This document shows positions 1-7,295 of a stretch of 34,377 nucleotides of DNA, piece after piece. The notes beneath the pieces are model-generated. The model saw only the letters and a list, made by a program, of their open reading frames with translations. It had not been told where the DNA came from and ran no database searches. The number at the start of each line of letters is the position of its first letter. Position 1 is the first letter of the stretch. The position numbers and the translations under genes were made by a program. Origin of the DNA: Candidatus Omnitrophota bacterium (GTDB lineage Bacteria > Omnitrophota > Gorgyraeia > Gygaellales > Profunditerraquicolaceae); assembly GCA_029561735.1 (NCBI GenBank), contig JAKQWZ010000036.1, positions 1-34,377 on the forward strand. The letters are read 5' to 3'.

Positions 1-200
1 GCCTCCAAAACAATCTTGCTGCCGTTTTCAGCCCCAAGCATAAGTATGCCCATGATAGATTTTCCGTTTACGCTTTCCTGCTCGTTTTTAACGGTAATCC
101 GGGCGTCAAATTTATTGGCGATCTGGACAAATAGCGCCGCAGGCCTGGCGTGCAGGCCCTGCTTGTTTTTGATTACGAGTTCTTTCTTTATCGTTGCCAT
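1..200 (-). CDS. ptsH: HPr phosphocarrier protein (C-terminus beyond window)
   Basis: This gene is absent from the ORF track because the window edge cuts it. About 66 residues are visible, starting MATIKKELVIKNKQGLHARP. HPr carries a phosphate between PTS enzyme I and EIIA proteins. The active-site histidine is H17 in GLHARPAA, and the regulatory serine region NGKSIMGIL (S48) is intact, so both EI-type His phosphorylation and HprK-type Ser phosphorylation remain possible. The presence of His separates it from Crh, which lacks that His and also lies near yvcK in Bacillus. The start ATG lies one base after the yvcK stop, so the two are probably cotranscribed. The last ~20 residues lie outside the window. 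No sugar permease is visible, which hints at a regulatory rather than a transport role (inference). Confidence 0.93.
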   Translation of the reverse strand, partial: MATIKKELVIKNKQGLHARPAALFVQIANKFDARITVKNEQESVNGKSIMGILMLGAENGSKIVLE

Positions 201-201
201 T

Positions 202-1470
202 TTATATCTCTTCGAGTATCCCTAAAATAATCTTGGCTAATTTTTCCGGATCATGGCGTATTGTCTGCCCGGCAGTAACTGCGTTATTCTCAATTACGTG
301 GTAACCCATTTTCTCTATCACTTTTTTATCGCCGGCAACCAAATACGCTTTTTCTTTTTCATACCTCTTTAAAGCTTCCGGGCTGACATGGCCGGAGTGT
401 ATTATGCAATAATCAAGTATATGCTGGTTAGTATGGCTAATTAATGCTTTTATATGTTCTGAAGCGCTATAGCCGTCTGTCTCACCCGGCTGGGTCATCA
501 CATTGCAGACATAAACCTTGACCGCAGCCGAAGCAGTAACGGCATTGGCTATATCTTTTATAAGCAGGTTCGGCAATACGCTGGTATAAAGAGAGCCCGG
601 GCCTAAGATAATAATCTGGGCCTCTTCTATGGCCTTTAAGGCTTCGGGTGTGGCCCTGGAATCCGAAGGCTTTAAATAAACATTATTAATGGGAAGGTGG
701 GCCCGGGGAATATTATTCTCTCCCTCCGTGACCGTACCGTTCTTATGCACAGCTGCCAGCTTGACATTTGACAATGTTGAAGGTATTACCTGGCCCCTTA
801 ACGCCAGGACCTTGCTGGTTTCTTTTATCGCCTGGTCAAAATCTCCGGTCAGCTGTGTCATGACCGTTATAAAAAGATTGCCGAAACTATGGCCGTTTAA
901 CTCCGAATTGTCTTTGAAACGGAATTGAAAAAGATCACGCATCAAAGTCGAAGCGTCTGCCAAAGCCACCAGGCAGTTTCTTATATCCCCCGGAGGCAGA
1001 ATATCAAATTGCTGGCGCAGCCTGCCTGACGAACCGCCGTCATCAGCCACTGTCACTATAGCGGTAATATTGGATGTATGCTCTTTAAGGCCGCTTAACA
1101 AAACAGACAAGCCTGTGCCGCCTCCGATAGTGACAACCCTGGGGCCTCGGCTAAGCTGTTTCCTCTGATAAAGCAGGTCCATTAACTGCGCATCTTTGGA
1201 GACCGGGACAAAAACCGCTATCAAAGAACGCATCAACCTCTTGATGCCGAGTATTAAAATAATAATTCCTGACACTAAACCGATTACATCAAGAAGCTGG
1301 GCAGCAAGGTATTCTTCCGTGCGCAGATAGCTTGACCCGACGACAATAAGGATAACCCCAAAGCTGGCGTAAAGTATCCACCGCTTGACACCCATCCCGG
1401 GATACAGCCATTTCAACGCGCCCTTGGTTTTATTGGCAATAAGCCGTAATAGCTTAGACCTTCTTTTCAT
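202..1470 (-). CDS. yvcK: YvcK/CofD-like gluconeogenesis factor, membrane-anchored
   Basis: A 422-aa protein of the YvcK family (CofD-like fold). Family members bind UDP-sugars and influence cell-wall precursor flux and growth on gluconeogenic carbon sources. Two hydrophobic segments near residues 31-50 and 58-76 precede the soluble domain. The domain opens with VVTIGGGTGLSVLLSGLK and continues with TVADDGGSSGRLR, the nucleotide-binding signature, and later LGPGSLYTSVLPNLL. Bacillus YvcK lacks the N-terminal membrane anchor, so this is the longer form. Its ATG lies inside the end of the ptsN-like gene (17-nt overlap), and its stop is followed directly by HPr. The order EIIA-YvcK-HPr links a carbon-status PTS relay to cell-envelope control (inference). 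Confidence 0.93.
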   Translation of the reverse strand: MKRRSKLLRLIANKTKGALKWLYPGMGVKRWILYASFGVILIVVGSSYLRTEEYLAAQLLDVIGLVSGIIILILGIKRLMRSLIAVFVPVSKDAQLMDLLYQRKQLSRGPRVVTIGGGTGLSVLLSGLKEHTSNITAIVTVADDGGSSGRLRQQFDILPPGDIRNCLVALADASTLMRDLFQFRFKDNSELNGHSFGNLFITVMTQLTGDFDQAIKETSKVLALRGQVIPSTLSNVKLAAVHKNGTVTEGENNIPRAHLPINNVYLKPSDSRATPEALKAIEEAQIIILGPGSLYTSVLPNLLIKDIANAVTASAAVKVYVCNVMTQPGETDGYSASEHIKALISHTNQHILDYCIIHSGHVSPEALKRYEKEKAYLVAGDKKVIEKMGYHVIENNAVTAGQTIRHDPEKLAKIILGILEEI

Positions 1471-1924
1471 CTTCCTGGTTTATGATATTAACCACTGTTT
1501 TCTCGTCAGGGCAGTTTAACAGGCTGTCGCGAAAATATTTATCTTTGAGTAAACGCGAAATACGCGCCAGGGCCTTTAAATGGGGGCCGGCTGAATCTTG
1601 CGGAGCAACAAGCAGGAAGAAAATATACGCGGGTTCTCCGTCAAGAGAATCAAAATCAACGCCTTTCCTGGAAAGGGCAAAGGCAGCCACAAGTTTAGTT
1701 ACGCAATCGCATTTGGCATGCGGTATTGCCACGCCCTGGCCTATTGCAGTAGAACCTAAAGCCTCTCTTGCCATTAATGCTTCAATGAGTTTGGCGCGAT
1801 TACGTTTATCAATATCTCCACCTTCAATAAGCTTATCTACCAGCTCTTTTATAACTTCTTCTTTTTTGACGGATTTAAGATCAGTAAGGATTGCGTGCTT
1901 GGAAAGAAAATCAAGAATTTTCAT
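1454..1924 (-). CDS. ptsN: PTS EIIA domain protein, fructose/PtsN type
   Basis: A 156-aa single-domain EIIA of the mannitol/fructose/nitrogen-regulatory class. The phosphorylatable histidine lies in GQGVAIPHAK, followed by the family's core FFLLVAPQDSAGPHLKALA. No EIIB or EIIC domain is attached and none lies nearby, so a regulatory PtsN-like role receiving phosphate from the HPr two genes downstream is likely. A good Shine-Dalgarno (AGGAG, 8 nt upstream) supports the chosen ATG. The 5' region carries two consecutive hairpins separating it from tRNA-Gly. Its end overlaps yvcK by 17 nt, which suggests translational coupling. The symbol is by family type; substrate-level assignment is not possible from sequence. 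Confidence 0.88.
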   Translation of the reverse strand: MKILDFLSKHAILTDLKSVKKEEVIKELVDKLIEGGDIDKRNRAKLIEALMAREALGSTAIGQGVAIPHAKCDCVTKLVAAFALSRKGVDFDSLDGEPAYIFFLLVAPQDSAGPHLKALARISRLLKDKYFRDSLLNCPDEKTVVNIINQEDEKKV

Positions 1925-1960
1925 AGCGGTTTCTCCTGGTTATGATTGTTTGTGCTTTAG

Positions 1961-1995
1961 TGCCGCCATATTCTTGCAGAATATAAGCGGCGGCA
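1961..1995. repeat. Hairpin upstream of ptsN
   Basis: Inverted repeat: TGCCGCC and GGCGGCA form the base, ATATTC and GAATAT the top, with a 4-nt bulge (GCTT read on the minus strand) and a 5-nt loop. It sits about 37 nt before the ptsN ATG and abuts the repeat element at 1996. There is no T-run on the minus strand, so it is not a standard terminator. An RNA processing or stabilising role after the tRNA is possible. Confidence 0.6.
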
Positions 1996-2055
1996 TAAAT
2001 TCGGCCATACAACTTAGCTTTGCGCTTTGCGCTCGCTAAGTTGTGGCCTCATTTA
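1996..2055. repeat. Palindromic repeat element, copy A
   Basis: A 60-nt imperfect palindrome with ends TAAATTCGGCC and GGCCTCATTTA. Its arms CAACTTAGC and GCTAAGTTG enclose TTTGCGCTTTGCGCTC. The same 11-nt ends and the AACTTA...TAAGTT core recur at 33601-33657 in the opposite orientation. The element abuts the 3' discriminator base of tRNA-Gly, so it forms that tRNA's trailer. Confidence 0.8.
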
Positions 2056-2128
<73 letters not shown>

Positions 2129-2150
2129 AAAACCATCTTTTTTAATTAAT

Positions 2151-2232
2151 TGCGGACGGAGGGAGTTGAACCCCCACAGGTTGCCCTATATGGTCCTAAG
2201 CCATACGCGTCTGCCAATTCCGCCACGTCCGC
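2151..2232 (-). tRNA. tRNA-Leu(UAG)
   Basis: An 82-nt class II tRNA on the reverse complement. The acceptor is GCGGACG with CGTCCGC, the anticodon stem-loop is TATGG-CTTAGGA-CCATA (anticodon TAG), there is a variable arm, and the T-loop is GGTTCAACTCC. The discriminator is A and CCA is not encoded. Confidence 0.96.
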
Positions 2233-2291
2233 GTACAAGAGCAAATTTTCGTCTCGCTTAAACCTAAACAAAAACTTTTTGCATCGCTCGA

Positions 2292-2320
2292 CGCAAAATT
2301 TTGCTTTGCAAAATTTTGTG
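2292..2320. repeat. Perfect-looking hairpin in the tRNA-Lys/tRNA-Leu spacer
   Basis: Arms CGCAAAATTTTGC and GCAAAATTTTGTG form a 13-bp stem with one mismatch around a TTT loop. Each arm contains the self-palindrome CAAAATTTTG. The last two bases overlap the tRNA-Lys 3' end. A processing signal is possible; an intrinsic terminator is unlikely because no T-run follows on the minus strand. Confidence 0.7.
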
Positions 2321-2391
2321 AGCCTCCCGCGATTCGAACGCGGCACAGCCATCTTAAAAGGATGGTGCTCTACCAAATGAGCTAGAGGCCC
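2319..2391 (-). tRNA. tRNA-Lys(UUU)
   Basis: A 73-nt cloverleaf on the reverse complement. The acceptor is GGGCCTC with GAGGCTC (one G-U pair), the D-arm is GCTCATTTGGTAGAGC, the anticodon stem-loop is CCATC-CTTTTAA-GATGG (anticodon TTT), and the T-arm contains GTTCGAATC. The discriminator is A with no encoded CCA. It lies 9 nt after the frr stop codon, so it could be read through from the rpsB operon. Confidence 0.97.
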
Positions 2392-2400
2392 AAATTTATA

Positions 2401-2961
2401 TTAAATTTCCGTCAATTCTTTTTCTTTACTCTTTAACAACTCTTCTATCTTTAAAGTATATTTATCCGTCATTTTCTGCAAAGTATCCAGGCTGGTAAAC
2501 TTATCGTCTTCTGAAATAACTTTATCCTTTTCCATCTTTTCCAGTGTCTCTTTGGAGTCACGCCTGATAGTGCGCAGGGATATCCTTCCTTCTTCAGTCA
2601 TCTTATGCACGACCTTAACCAGCTCCTGGCGCCTTTCTTTAGACAATTGCGGCAAAGGAAGGCGGATAATTTTTCCGTCATTCTGCGGCATAATGCCCAG
2701 GTTTGATTTCATTATTGCTTTTTCAATTTCTACGATAGCGCTGACATCCCAAGGCTGCACGGTTATCAGGTGAGCGTCCGGAGCGGCAATAGCAGCCAGC
2801 TGCTTTAAAGGAGTATGCGTTCCGTAATAATCCACCTGAAGCCCCTCAACCAAATGCGGGCTGGCGCGCCCGGTGCTTATCTCATGAAATTCACGGGTCA
2901 TCGCCTCTAACGCCTTTTTCATCTTCTCTTCTGTCGCGTGCAAAACTTCTCTGGAAGTCAT
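2401..2961 (-). CDS. frr: Ribosome recycling factor
   Basis: A 186-aa protein, the usual RRF length. With EF-G it splits the post-termination ribosome. Typical segments are FHEISTGRASPHLVEGLQVD near the N-terminus, QPWDVSAIVEIEKAI in the middle, and the C-terminal long helix with RRDSKETLEKMEKDKVISED. It is the last gene of rpsB-tsf-pyrH-frr, a very conserved order, and is followed directly by the tRNA cluster. There is nothing unusual in the sequence. Confidence 0.97.
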   Translation of the reverse strand: MTSREVLHATEEKMKKALEAMTREFHEISTGRASPHLVEGLQVDYYGTHTPLKQLAAIAAPDAHLITVQPWDVSAIVEIEKAIMKSNLGIMPQNDGKIIRLPLPQLSKERRQELVKVVHKMTEEGRISLRTIRRDSKETLEKMEKDKVISEDDKFTSLDTLQKMTDKYTLKIEELLKSKEKELTEI

Positions 2962-2994
2962 ATTCCCTCCCCTTGGGCGTTTAATTCAACAAGA

Positions 2995-3717
2995 TTAATT
3001 TACTATTGTCCCAATCTTCTCGCCTAAACAGACCCGCTTGATATTGCCTGTTTTATTCAGGCTAAATACCACAATCGGCAGCTTATTGTCCATGCACAGG
3101 CTGATTGCTGTGGCATCCATGACTTTTAAGCGCTTTTCCAGGACTTCAATATACCTAAGGCTGGAAAATTTCTTCGCCGATTTTACTTTCATCGGATCAG
3201 CGGTATAGACTCCGTCAACTTTGGTAGCCTTTAATATGGCATCGGCATGTATTTCAATGGCCCGCAGCGCAGCCGCAGTATCGGTGGTAAAATACGGATT
3301 GCCTGTTCCGGCAACAAAAATCACCACCCTGCCTTTCTCTAAATGCCTGATCGCCCTTCTTCTGATATACGGTTCCGCAACCCTTTGCATCTCAATTGCA
3401 GTCATAACCCGGGTAGGCAATTTATTTTTTTCTAAAACATTCTGTAATGCCAGCCCGTTAATCACGGTAGCCAGCATCCCCATATAATCCGCCACTGACC
3501 TGTCCATATCCAGCCCCAGAGAGGCGCTATTTTCCTGCCCGCGAAAAATATTGCCTCCGCCCAGGACAATAGCAATTTCCACTCCCAGCTGTTTTATTTC
3601 CCGGATCTGCCGGCATATGGCAAGTAGCACATTGTTATCAATGCCATGGGCTTTGGCACCCTGCAGCGCTTCTCCGCTTACTTTTAAAACAATTCTTTTA
3701 AAAACCGGTTTTTTCAT
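2995..3717 (-). CDS. pyrH: UMP kinase
   Basis: A 240-aa bacterial UMP kinase of the amino-acid kinase fold, making UDP from UMP with ATP in the cytoplasm. The N-terminus has [13 protein letters not shown], followed by the glycine loop [11 protein letters not shown] and the UMP/ATP site [18 protein letters not shown]. Its ATG overlaps the tsf stop by one base (TAATG), suggesting coupling. It feeds the same pyrimidine nucleotide pathway as the pyrG-carA-carB unit 15 kb away but sits in the standard translation-factor operon. Confidence 0.97.
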   Translation of the reverse strand: MKKPVFKRIVLKVSGEALQGAKAHGIDNNVLLAICRQIREIKQLGVEIAIVLGGGNIFRGQENSASLGLDMDRSVADYMGMLATVINGLALQNVLEKNKLPTRVMTAIEMQRVAEPYIRRRAIRHLEKGRVVIFVAGTGNPYFTTDTAAALRAIEIHADAILKATKVDGVYTADPMKVKSAKKFSSLRYIEVLEKRLKVMDATAISLCMDNKLPIVVFSLNKTGNIKRVCLGEKIGTIVN

Positions 3718-4241
3718 TATTCCCCAATCTTATAACGGGTAAATCTGCGGACCACTATATTTTCTCCCAGCTTGGCAATAACATTTACCAGCAGGTCTTT
3801 TACGGTAATTGCCGGGTCTTTGACAAAAGGCTGTTCCATAAGGCAGTGCGCCTTATAATAATCCTCTTTATTTTTTTCATGCTTTAATACTTCGGCCGGC
3901 ACTTCTTCTTTTGCCACATAAAGCGGCGCGCAGGCAGTGATATGCATTGCCAGGTCTTTGGTAAAATTACAAAAATCCTGCCCCCGGGCCACAAAATCGC
4001 TTTCGGCATTGACTTCAACCAGCACGCCGATCTTATTGCCCATATGCACATAGGCCTCAATCCTGCCTTCTTTTGCCTGGCGGTCCTGTTTTTTAGCAGC
4101 TAATTCAACGCCTCTCTTGCGCAAAAGCGCCATTGCCTCTTTCATATCCCCCTTGGCTTCTTCAAGCGCCTTGCGGCAATCCGAGACGCTTGCAGCCGTA
4201 ATGCTCCTTAATTCTTTCACCGCTTCCAAAGATATCTTCAT
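3717..4241 (-). CDS. tsf: Elongation factor Ts, short form
   Basis: A 174-aa EF-Ts, the GDP/GTP exchange factor for EF-Tu. The N-terminal UBA-like domain (residues ~1-50, [20 protein letters not shown]) is followed by the core motif [12 protein letters not shown] that contacts EF-Tu. Proteobacterial EF-Ts is near 280 aa. This one lacks the duplicated core subdomain and resembles the short forms known from Thermus and others. It lies between rpsB (18-nt gap) and pyrH (1-nt overlap). Confidence 0.95.
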   Translation of the reverse strand: MKISLEAVKELRSITAASVSDCRKALEEAKGDMKEAMALLRKRGVELAAKKQDRQAKEGRIEAYVHMGNKIGVLVEVNAESDFVARGQDFCNFTKDLAMHITACAPLYVAKEEVPAEVLKHEKNKEDYYKAHCLMEQPFVKDPAITVKDLLVNVIAKLGENIVVRRFTRYKIGE

Positions 4242-4259
4242 TTATATGCTCCTCGGGTA

Positions 4260-5147
4260 TTATATTTTCTTTTTTGCTTTAAACTTGTCATCCGAAGATT
4301 TCACGTGGGCTTTTTTTACCGGCTTGGTTTCATCTTGCGGGATTACTTCTTCAATTATCTCTTCAAGTTCTTTAATCTTGTCTTCCTCTTCCGGCAGCAC
4401 CAGTACAGCCTCTTCCATCTTCTCCTGCTTTATCGCTGCGCCGCTCTCCGACAGGTATGACAGGAACTTCTTTCTGCCTTCAATTATAGCGTCAGCGATA
4501 GTAGAAGATATCAATTTAATTGATTTTATGGCGTCGTCATTGCCCGGTATGGGAAAATTCACGATATCGGGGTCGGAATTAGTATCAACCAGCGCCACCA
4601 CCGGTATGCCAAGCCTCTTGGCCTCTTTTACCGCAGTCATTTCTTTTTTGGCGTCAATAACAAACATCGCTCCCGGCATGCGCTCCATAGCCACTATCCC
4701 GGAAAAGTTTTTATTCAGTTTAAACAATTCTTTTTCCAGGCGGGCAACTTCTTTTTTAGTAAGCTTCTGGAAAGTGCCGTCTTCGCGCATCTTTTCAATG
4801 TCTTTAAGGCGGTTGATGCTCTTTTTTACGGTGGAAAAGTTGGTCAGTAGTCCTCCGGGCCAGCGTTCAGATACATAATACATACCGCTGCGCAAAGCTT
4901 CCTGCTTGGTCACTTCCTGGGCCTGTTTTTTAGTCCCGACAAAAAGGACCATTTCCCCTTTAGACGTGATATCAAGCAGAAAATCCCTGGCCTTATTTAC
5001 ACATTCCTCTGTCTTCTCGAGGTCTACGATATAAATACCGCTTCTCTCGCCGAAAATAAACTTCTTCATTTTCGGATTCCAGCGCGAGCTTTTATGCCCA
5101 AAATGGACTCCGGCTTCTAAAAGTTGTTTGATTAGTTCTGAAGGCAC
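4260..5147 (-). CDS. rpsB: 30S ribosomal protein S2
   Basis: The S2 family is shown by [30 protein letters not shown] and the C-terminal [17 protein letters not shown]. The ORF track extends upstream to an ATG, but I place the start at GTG 5147. It is preceded by AGGGGG at 7-nt spacing, and the following residues match where S2 proteins normally begin. That gives 295 aa. The last ~55 residues form an acidic then lysine-rich tail ([16 protein letters not shown], ending KFKAKKKI) beyond the conserved core. It leads rpsB-tsf-pyrH-frr behind its own promoter and a leader hairpin, compatible with S2 autoregulation (inference). Confidence 0.95.
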   Translation of the reverse strand: MPSELIKQLLEAGVHFGHKSSRWNPKMKKFIFGERSGIYIVDLEKTEECVNKARDFLLDITSKGEMVLFVGTKKQAQEVTKQEALRSGMYYVSERWPGGLLTNFSTVKKSINRLKDIEKMREDGTFQKLTKKEVARLEKELFKLNKNFSGIVAMERMPGAMFVIDAKKEMTAVKEAKRLGIPVVALVDTNSDPDIVNFPIPGNDDAIKSIKLISSTIADAIIEGRKKFLSYLSESGAAIKQEKMEEAVLVLPEEEDKIKELEEIIEEVIPQDETKPVKKAHVKSSDDKFKAKKKI

Positions 5148-5180
5148 GTTAATTCCCCCTTTGATTTTGATGAATATAAG

Positions 5181-5202
5181 CTGTTTTATCACCTAAAAAC
5201 AG
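5181..5202 (-). promoter_or_regulatory. Hairpin in rpsB leader
   Basis: On the minus strand CTGTTTT and AAAACAG form a 7-bp stem around TAGGTGAT. It sits just after the predicted transcription start and about 34 nt before the GTG start. rpsB leaders in other bacteria carry structured S2-binding regions; whether this one does is unknown. Confidence 0.4.
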
Positions 5203-5209
5203 TTTTTTA

Positions 5210-5237
5210 AGTATAACATAAACACAACAGTATGCAA
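5210..5237 (-). promoter_or_regulatory. rpsB operon promoter
   Basis: Sigma-70-like: TTGCAT, 16-nt spacer, TATACT on the minus strand. It lies about 63 nt upstream of the chosen rpsB start. Confidence 0.7.
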
Positions 5238-5270
5238 CTACTTTTTCGTAAAATATTGGCTTATAAGGAA

Positions 5271-5290
5271 CCTGCCGGCAGGCAGGCAAG
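5271..5290. repeat. Short palindrome related to the nested repeat
   Basis: The minus strand reads CTTGCCTGCCTGCCGGCAGG. It shares the 11-nt head CTTGCCTGCCT and the GGCAGG tail with the left foot of the repeats at 15683 and 27857, with a shorter middle. It is too short to be sure of common origin. Confidence 0.35.
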
Positions 5291-5307
5291 GTGCAAGGTG
5301 CAAATAA

Positions 5308-5320
5308 CGGGCAAAACCCG
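5308..5320 (-). terminator. Possible weak terminator of the ABC exporter gene
   Basis: CGGG-TTTTG-CCCG on the minus strand, followed by TTATTTG, 17-29 nt after the stop codon. The stem is only 4-5 bp, so support is modest. Confidence 0.35.
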
Positions 5321-5336
5321 CTTAACAGCCTGCAGA

Positions 5337-7127
5337 TTATCTCTGTATCTCCTGCATCTGATATAATTTGCGGTAAAGTCCTTCTTGAGTGATTAGCTGA
5401 TCGTGGGTACCCTGTTCAACGATCATACCTTCTGATAAAACCACAATCGTATCAGCATGCCTTATGGTAGAAAGCCGGTGAGCTATAACAAACACCGTAC
5501 GGCCTTCAATAAGCCTGTTTAAAGCCTCCTGCACTATTCGCTCAGAGGTAGTATCCAGTTGCGAAGTTGCCTCATCAAGCAGCAATATGGGAGGGTTCTT
5601 CAAAAGCGCCCTGGCAATGGCCAGCCTTTGCCGTTCTCCGCCGGATAACTTCATTCCCCGGTCTCCGATTATCGTATCGTACCCTTGCGGCAGATGGATT
5701 ATGAAATCGTGTATATGCGCTTTTTTGGCGGCTTCCTCAATATCAGCTTGTTTTGCCTGCGAACTTCCGTAAGCAATATTTGCCCGGATAGTATCATTAA
5801 AAAGAATGGTTTCCTGGCTGACAATGCCGATTTGATTACGCAAAGACTTCAAGCTGACATCCTTGATATCCACTCCGTCAATAAGCAGCCTGCCTTTTTT
5901 AGGGTCGTAGAAACGCGGGATCAGGTCAATCATGGTGCTCTTACCCACACCCGAAGGCCCGACTACTGCCAGCATAGAGCCGCGCCTGACCTTAAGGTTT
6001 ATATTTTTTAAGATTTCTTTATTATCGTAATTAAACCAGATATTCTCAAAAACAACATCGTTCTTGAATCCGGCAAGCTCCATAGGCGACGGCTTCTCTT
6101 CTACCGACGGAAAAGTCTCCAAAACCTCGTGTATCCTGGTAGAGGCTGCCACTGCCTGCTGATTTAAAGAATGGACCTGGCTTAATTTTTTAAAAGGCCT
6201 CACAAGGGAAAATAACGCGCCCAGGGATAAACCGAAGACGCCAAAGGAAATTTTTCCTGCCATCACGTCTTTGCCCAGCCAGACAAAAACCGCAATACCG
6301 GCGATACAGCCTAAGAATTCGGTAGAAGGCCCTAGAAGCAGCAGTCGCTTAATTGATTTCATGGCCACTTTATAATAATCGCTGTTTATCCGGTTAAACC
6401 GGTCAATCTCGTATTGCTCCATGTTAAAAGCCTTGACGATCCGCGCGCCGATAATCGTCTCATAAAGTACTGAATTGATATCAGCCATCTTTTCCTGCCC
6501 GCGCTTGGATAATTTGCGCAAGGCCTTGCCCATATTGATTATCGGCAAGGAAATCAGCGGCATAAGCACTACCACTACTATCGCCAATTTAGGATTGAGG
6601 CTCAATGCCAGTATTCCAAAAAGAATTACCTGAAAAGTCTGGTAAAAAAGGTCTGTAGAGCCATAGGAAACCGCGTTTTCAACGAGCTTTACGTCATTGG
6701 TGATACGCGAGATTAATTCCCCTCCGCGTTTCTTGGTAAAATAGTCAAGCGAAAGGCTTTGCAGTTTAGTATACAATTCAGAGCGGATATCGCGCACAAC
6801 CCGCTGGCCGATATCAGACATCAGATAACCCTGAAAAAATGAAAACAACCCTTTAAGCATAAAAAGAACGATCATAGTTATAGCCACCCACTTTATGAGG
6901 ACGTCGGGCGGCGTGGAATTAAGTAAATCAACGAATCTATTAAGGAATTGCGGTAATTTTACCGGGATAAGGATCTGCTTATTGGTCATGATCCTGTCAG
7001 ACACCGGGATTATCATGGCCAGGGTAAAATTATCAAAAAGGGCGGAAAAGGCCATAGTGATAACAGCCAGAATAAACGTGCCCTTATGAGGCTTAATGAA
7101 TTTTAGTAACTTAAAGTAATCTCTCAT
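5337..7127 (-). CDS. MsbA-like ABC exporter (half-transporter, fused permease and ATPase)
   Basis: I set the start at ATG 7127 (596 aa), preceded by AGGGA at 7 nt; the ORF track start is 21 codons longer and lies across the promoter region. Residues ~1-310 form a six-helix exporter domain. The ATPase follows with Walker A VGPSGVGKSTMIDLI, signature LSGGERQRLAIARALL and Walker B PILLLDEATSQLD, and a switch His in VIAHRLSTIRHAD. This is the architecture of lipid A or lipid-linked oligosaccharide flippases. Lipid A export is favoured by lpxB and the Gfo/Idh gene on the divergent strand, but multidrug or peptide export cannot be excluded. Confidence 0.88.
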   Translation of the reverse strand: MRDYFKLLKFIKPHKGTFILAVITMAFSALFDNFTLAMIIPVSDRIMTNKQILIPVKLPQFLNRFVDLLNSTPPDVLIKWVAITMIVLFMLKGLFSFFQGYLMSDIGQRVVRDIRSELYTKLQSLSLDYFTKKRGGELISRITNDVKLVENAVSYGSTDLFYQTFQVILFGILALSLNPKLAIVVVVLMPLISLPIINMGKALRKLSKRGQEKMADINSVLYETIIGARIVKAFNMEQYEIDRFNRINSDYYKVAMKSIKRLLLLGPSTEFLGCIAGIAVFVWLGKDVMAGKISFGVFGLSLGALFSLVRPFKKLSQVHSLNQQAVAASTRIHEVLETFPSVEEKPSPMELAGFKNDVVFENIWFNYDNKEILKNINLKVRRGSMLAVVGPSGVGKSTMIDLIPRFYDPKKGRLLIDGVDIKDVSLKSLRNQIGIVSQETILFNDTIRANIAYGSSQAKQADIEEAAKKAHIHDFIIHLPQGYDTIIGDRGMKLSGGERQRLAIARALLKNPPILLLDEATSQLDTTSERIVQEALNRLIEGRTVFVIAHRLSTIRHADTIVVLSEGMIVEQGTHDQLITQEGLYRKLYQMQEIQR

Positions 7128-7173
7128 CTTTTGTCCCTGTTTGCCGTTAGGCAGTTTCTTTAAAATTTTTAGT

Positions 7174-7202
7174 ATTCTACCACAAGGCATGCCGGTTGTC
7201 GA
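7174..7202 (-). promoter_or_regulatory. Promoter of the ABC exporter gene
   Basis: Minus strand: TCGACA, 17-nt spacer, TAGAAT, with an upstream TG (TGGTAGAAT, extended -10). It lies about 47 nt before the ATG. Confidence 0.65.
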
Positions 7203-7260
7203 GCATTCATTAACAAATAAGGTCGTTTATTTTTTGGAAAACACACCCATAAGATTTATG

Positions 7261-7289
7261 TTGAAAGCTTTTAAGTGTTGAGCTATCAT
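7261..7289 (+). promoter_or_regulatory. Promoter of the Gfo/Idh-lpxB-HD-GYP unit
   Basis: TTGAAA, 17-nt spacer, TATCAT. Only 6 nt separate the -10 from ATG 7296, so transcription would start at or next to the start codon. No Shine-Dalgarno precedes that ATG, consistent with a leaderless mRNA. Confidence 0.5.
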
Positions 7290-7295
7290 TGCTCT

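Noticed and set aside
1482-2039. 185-aa plus-strand ORF
   Set aside because: Antisense to the ptsN-like gene and running into the palindromic spacer; no start signal or motif.
2146-2380. 76-aa ORFs on both strands
   Set aside because: They read through tRNA-Leu and tRNA-Lys and their spacer.
4117-4878. 253-aa plus-strand ORF
   Set aside because: Antisense to tsf and rpsB, Ser-rich and motif-free; a shadow of conserved codon bias.
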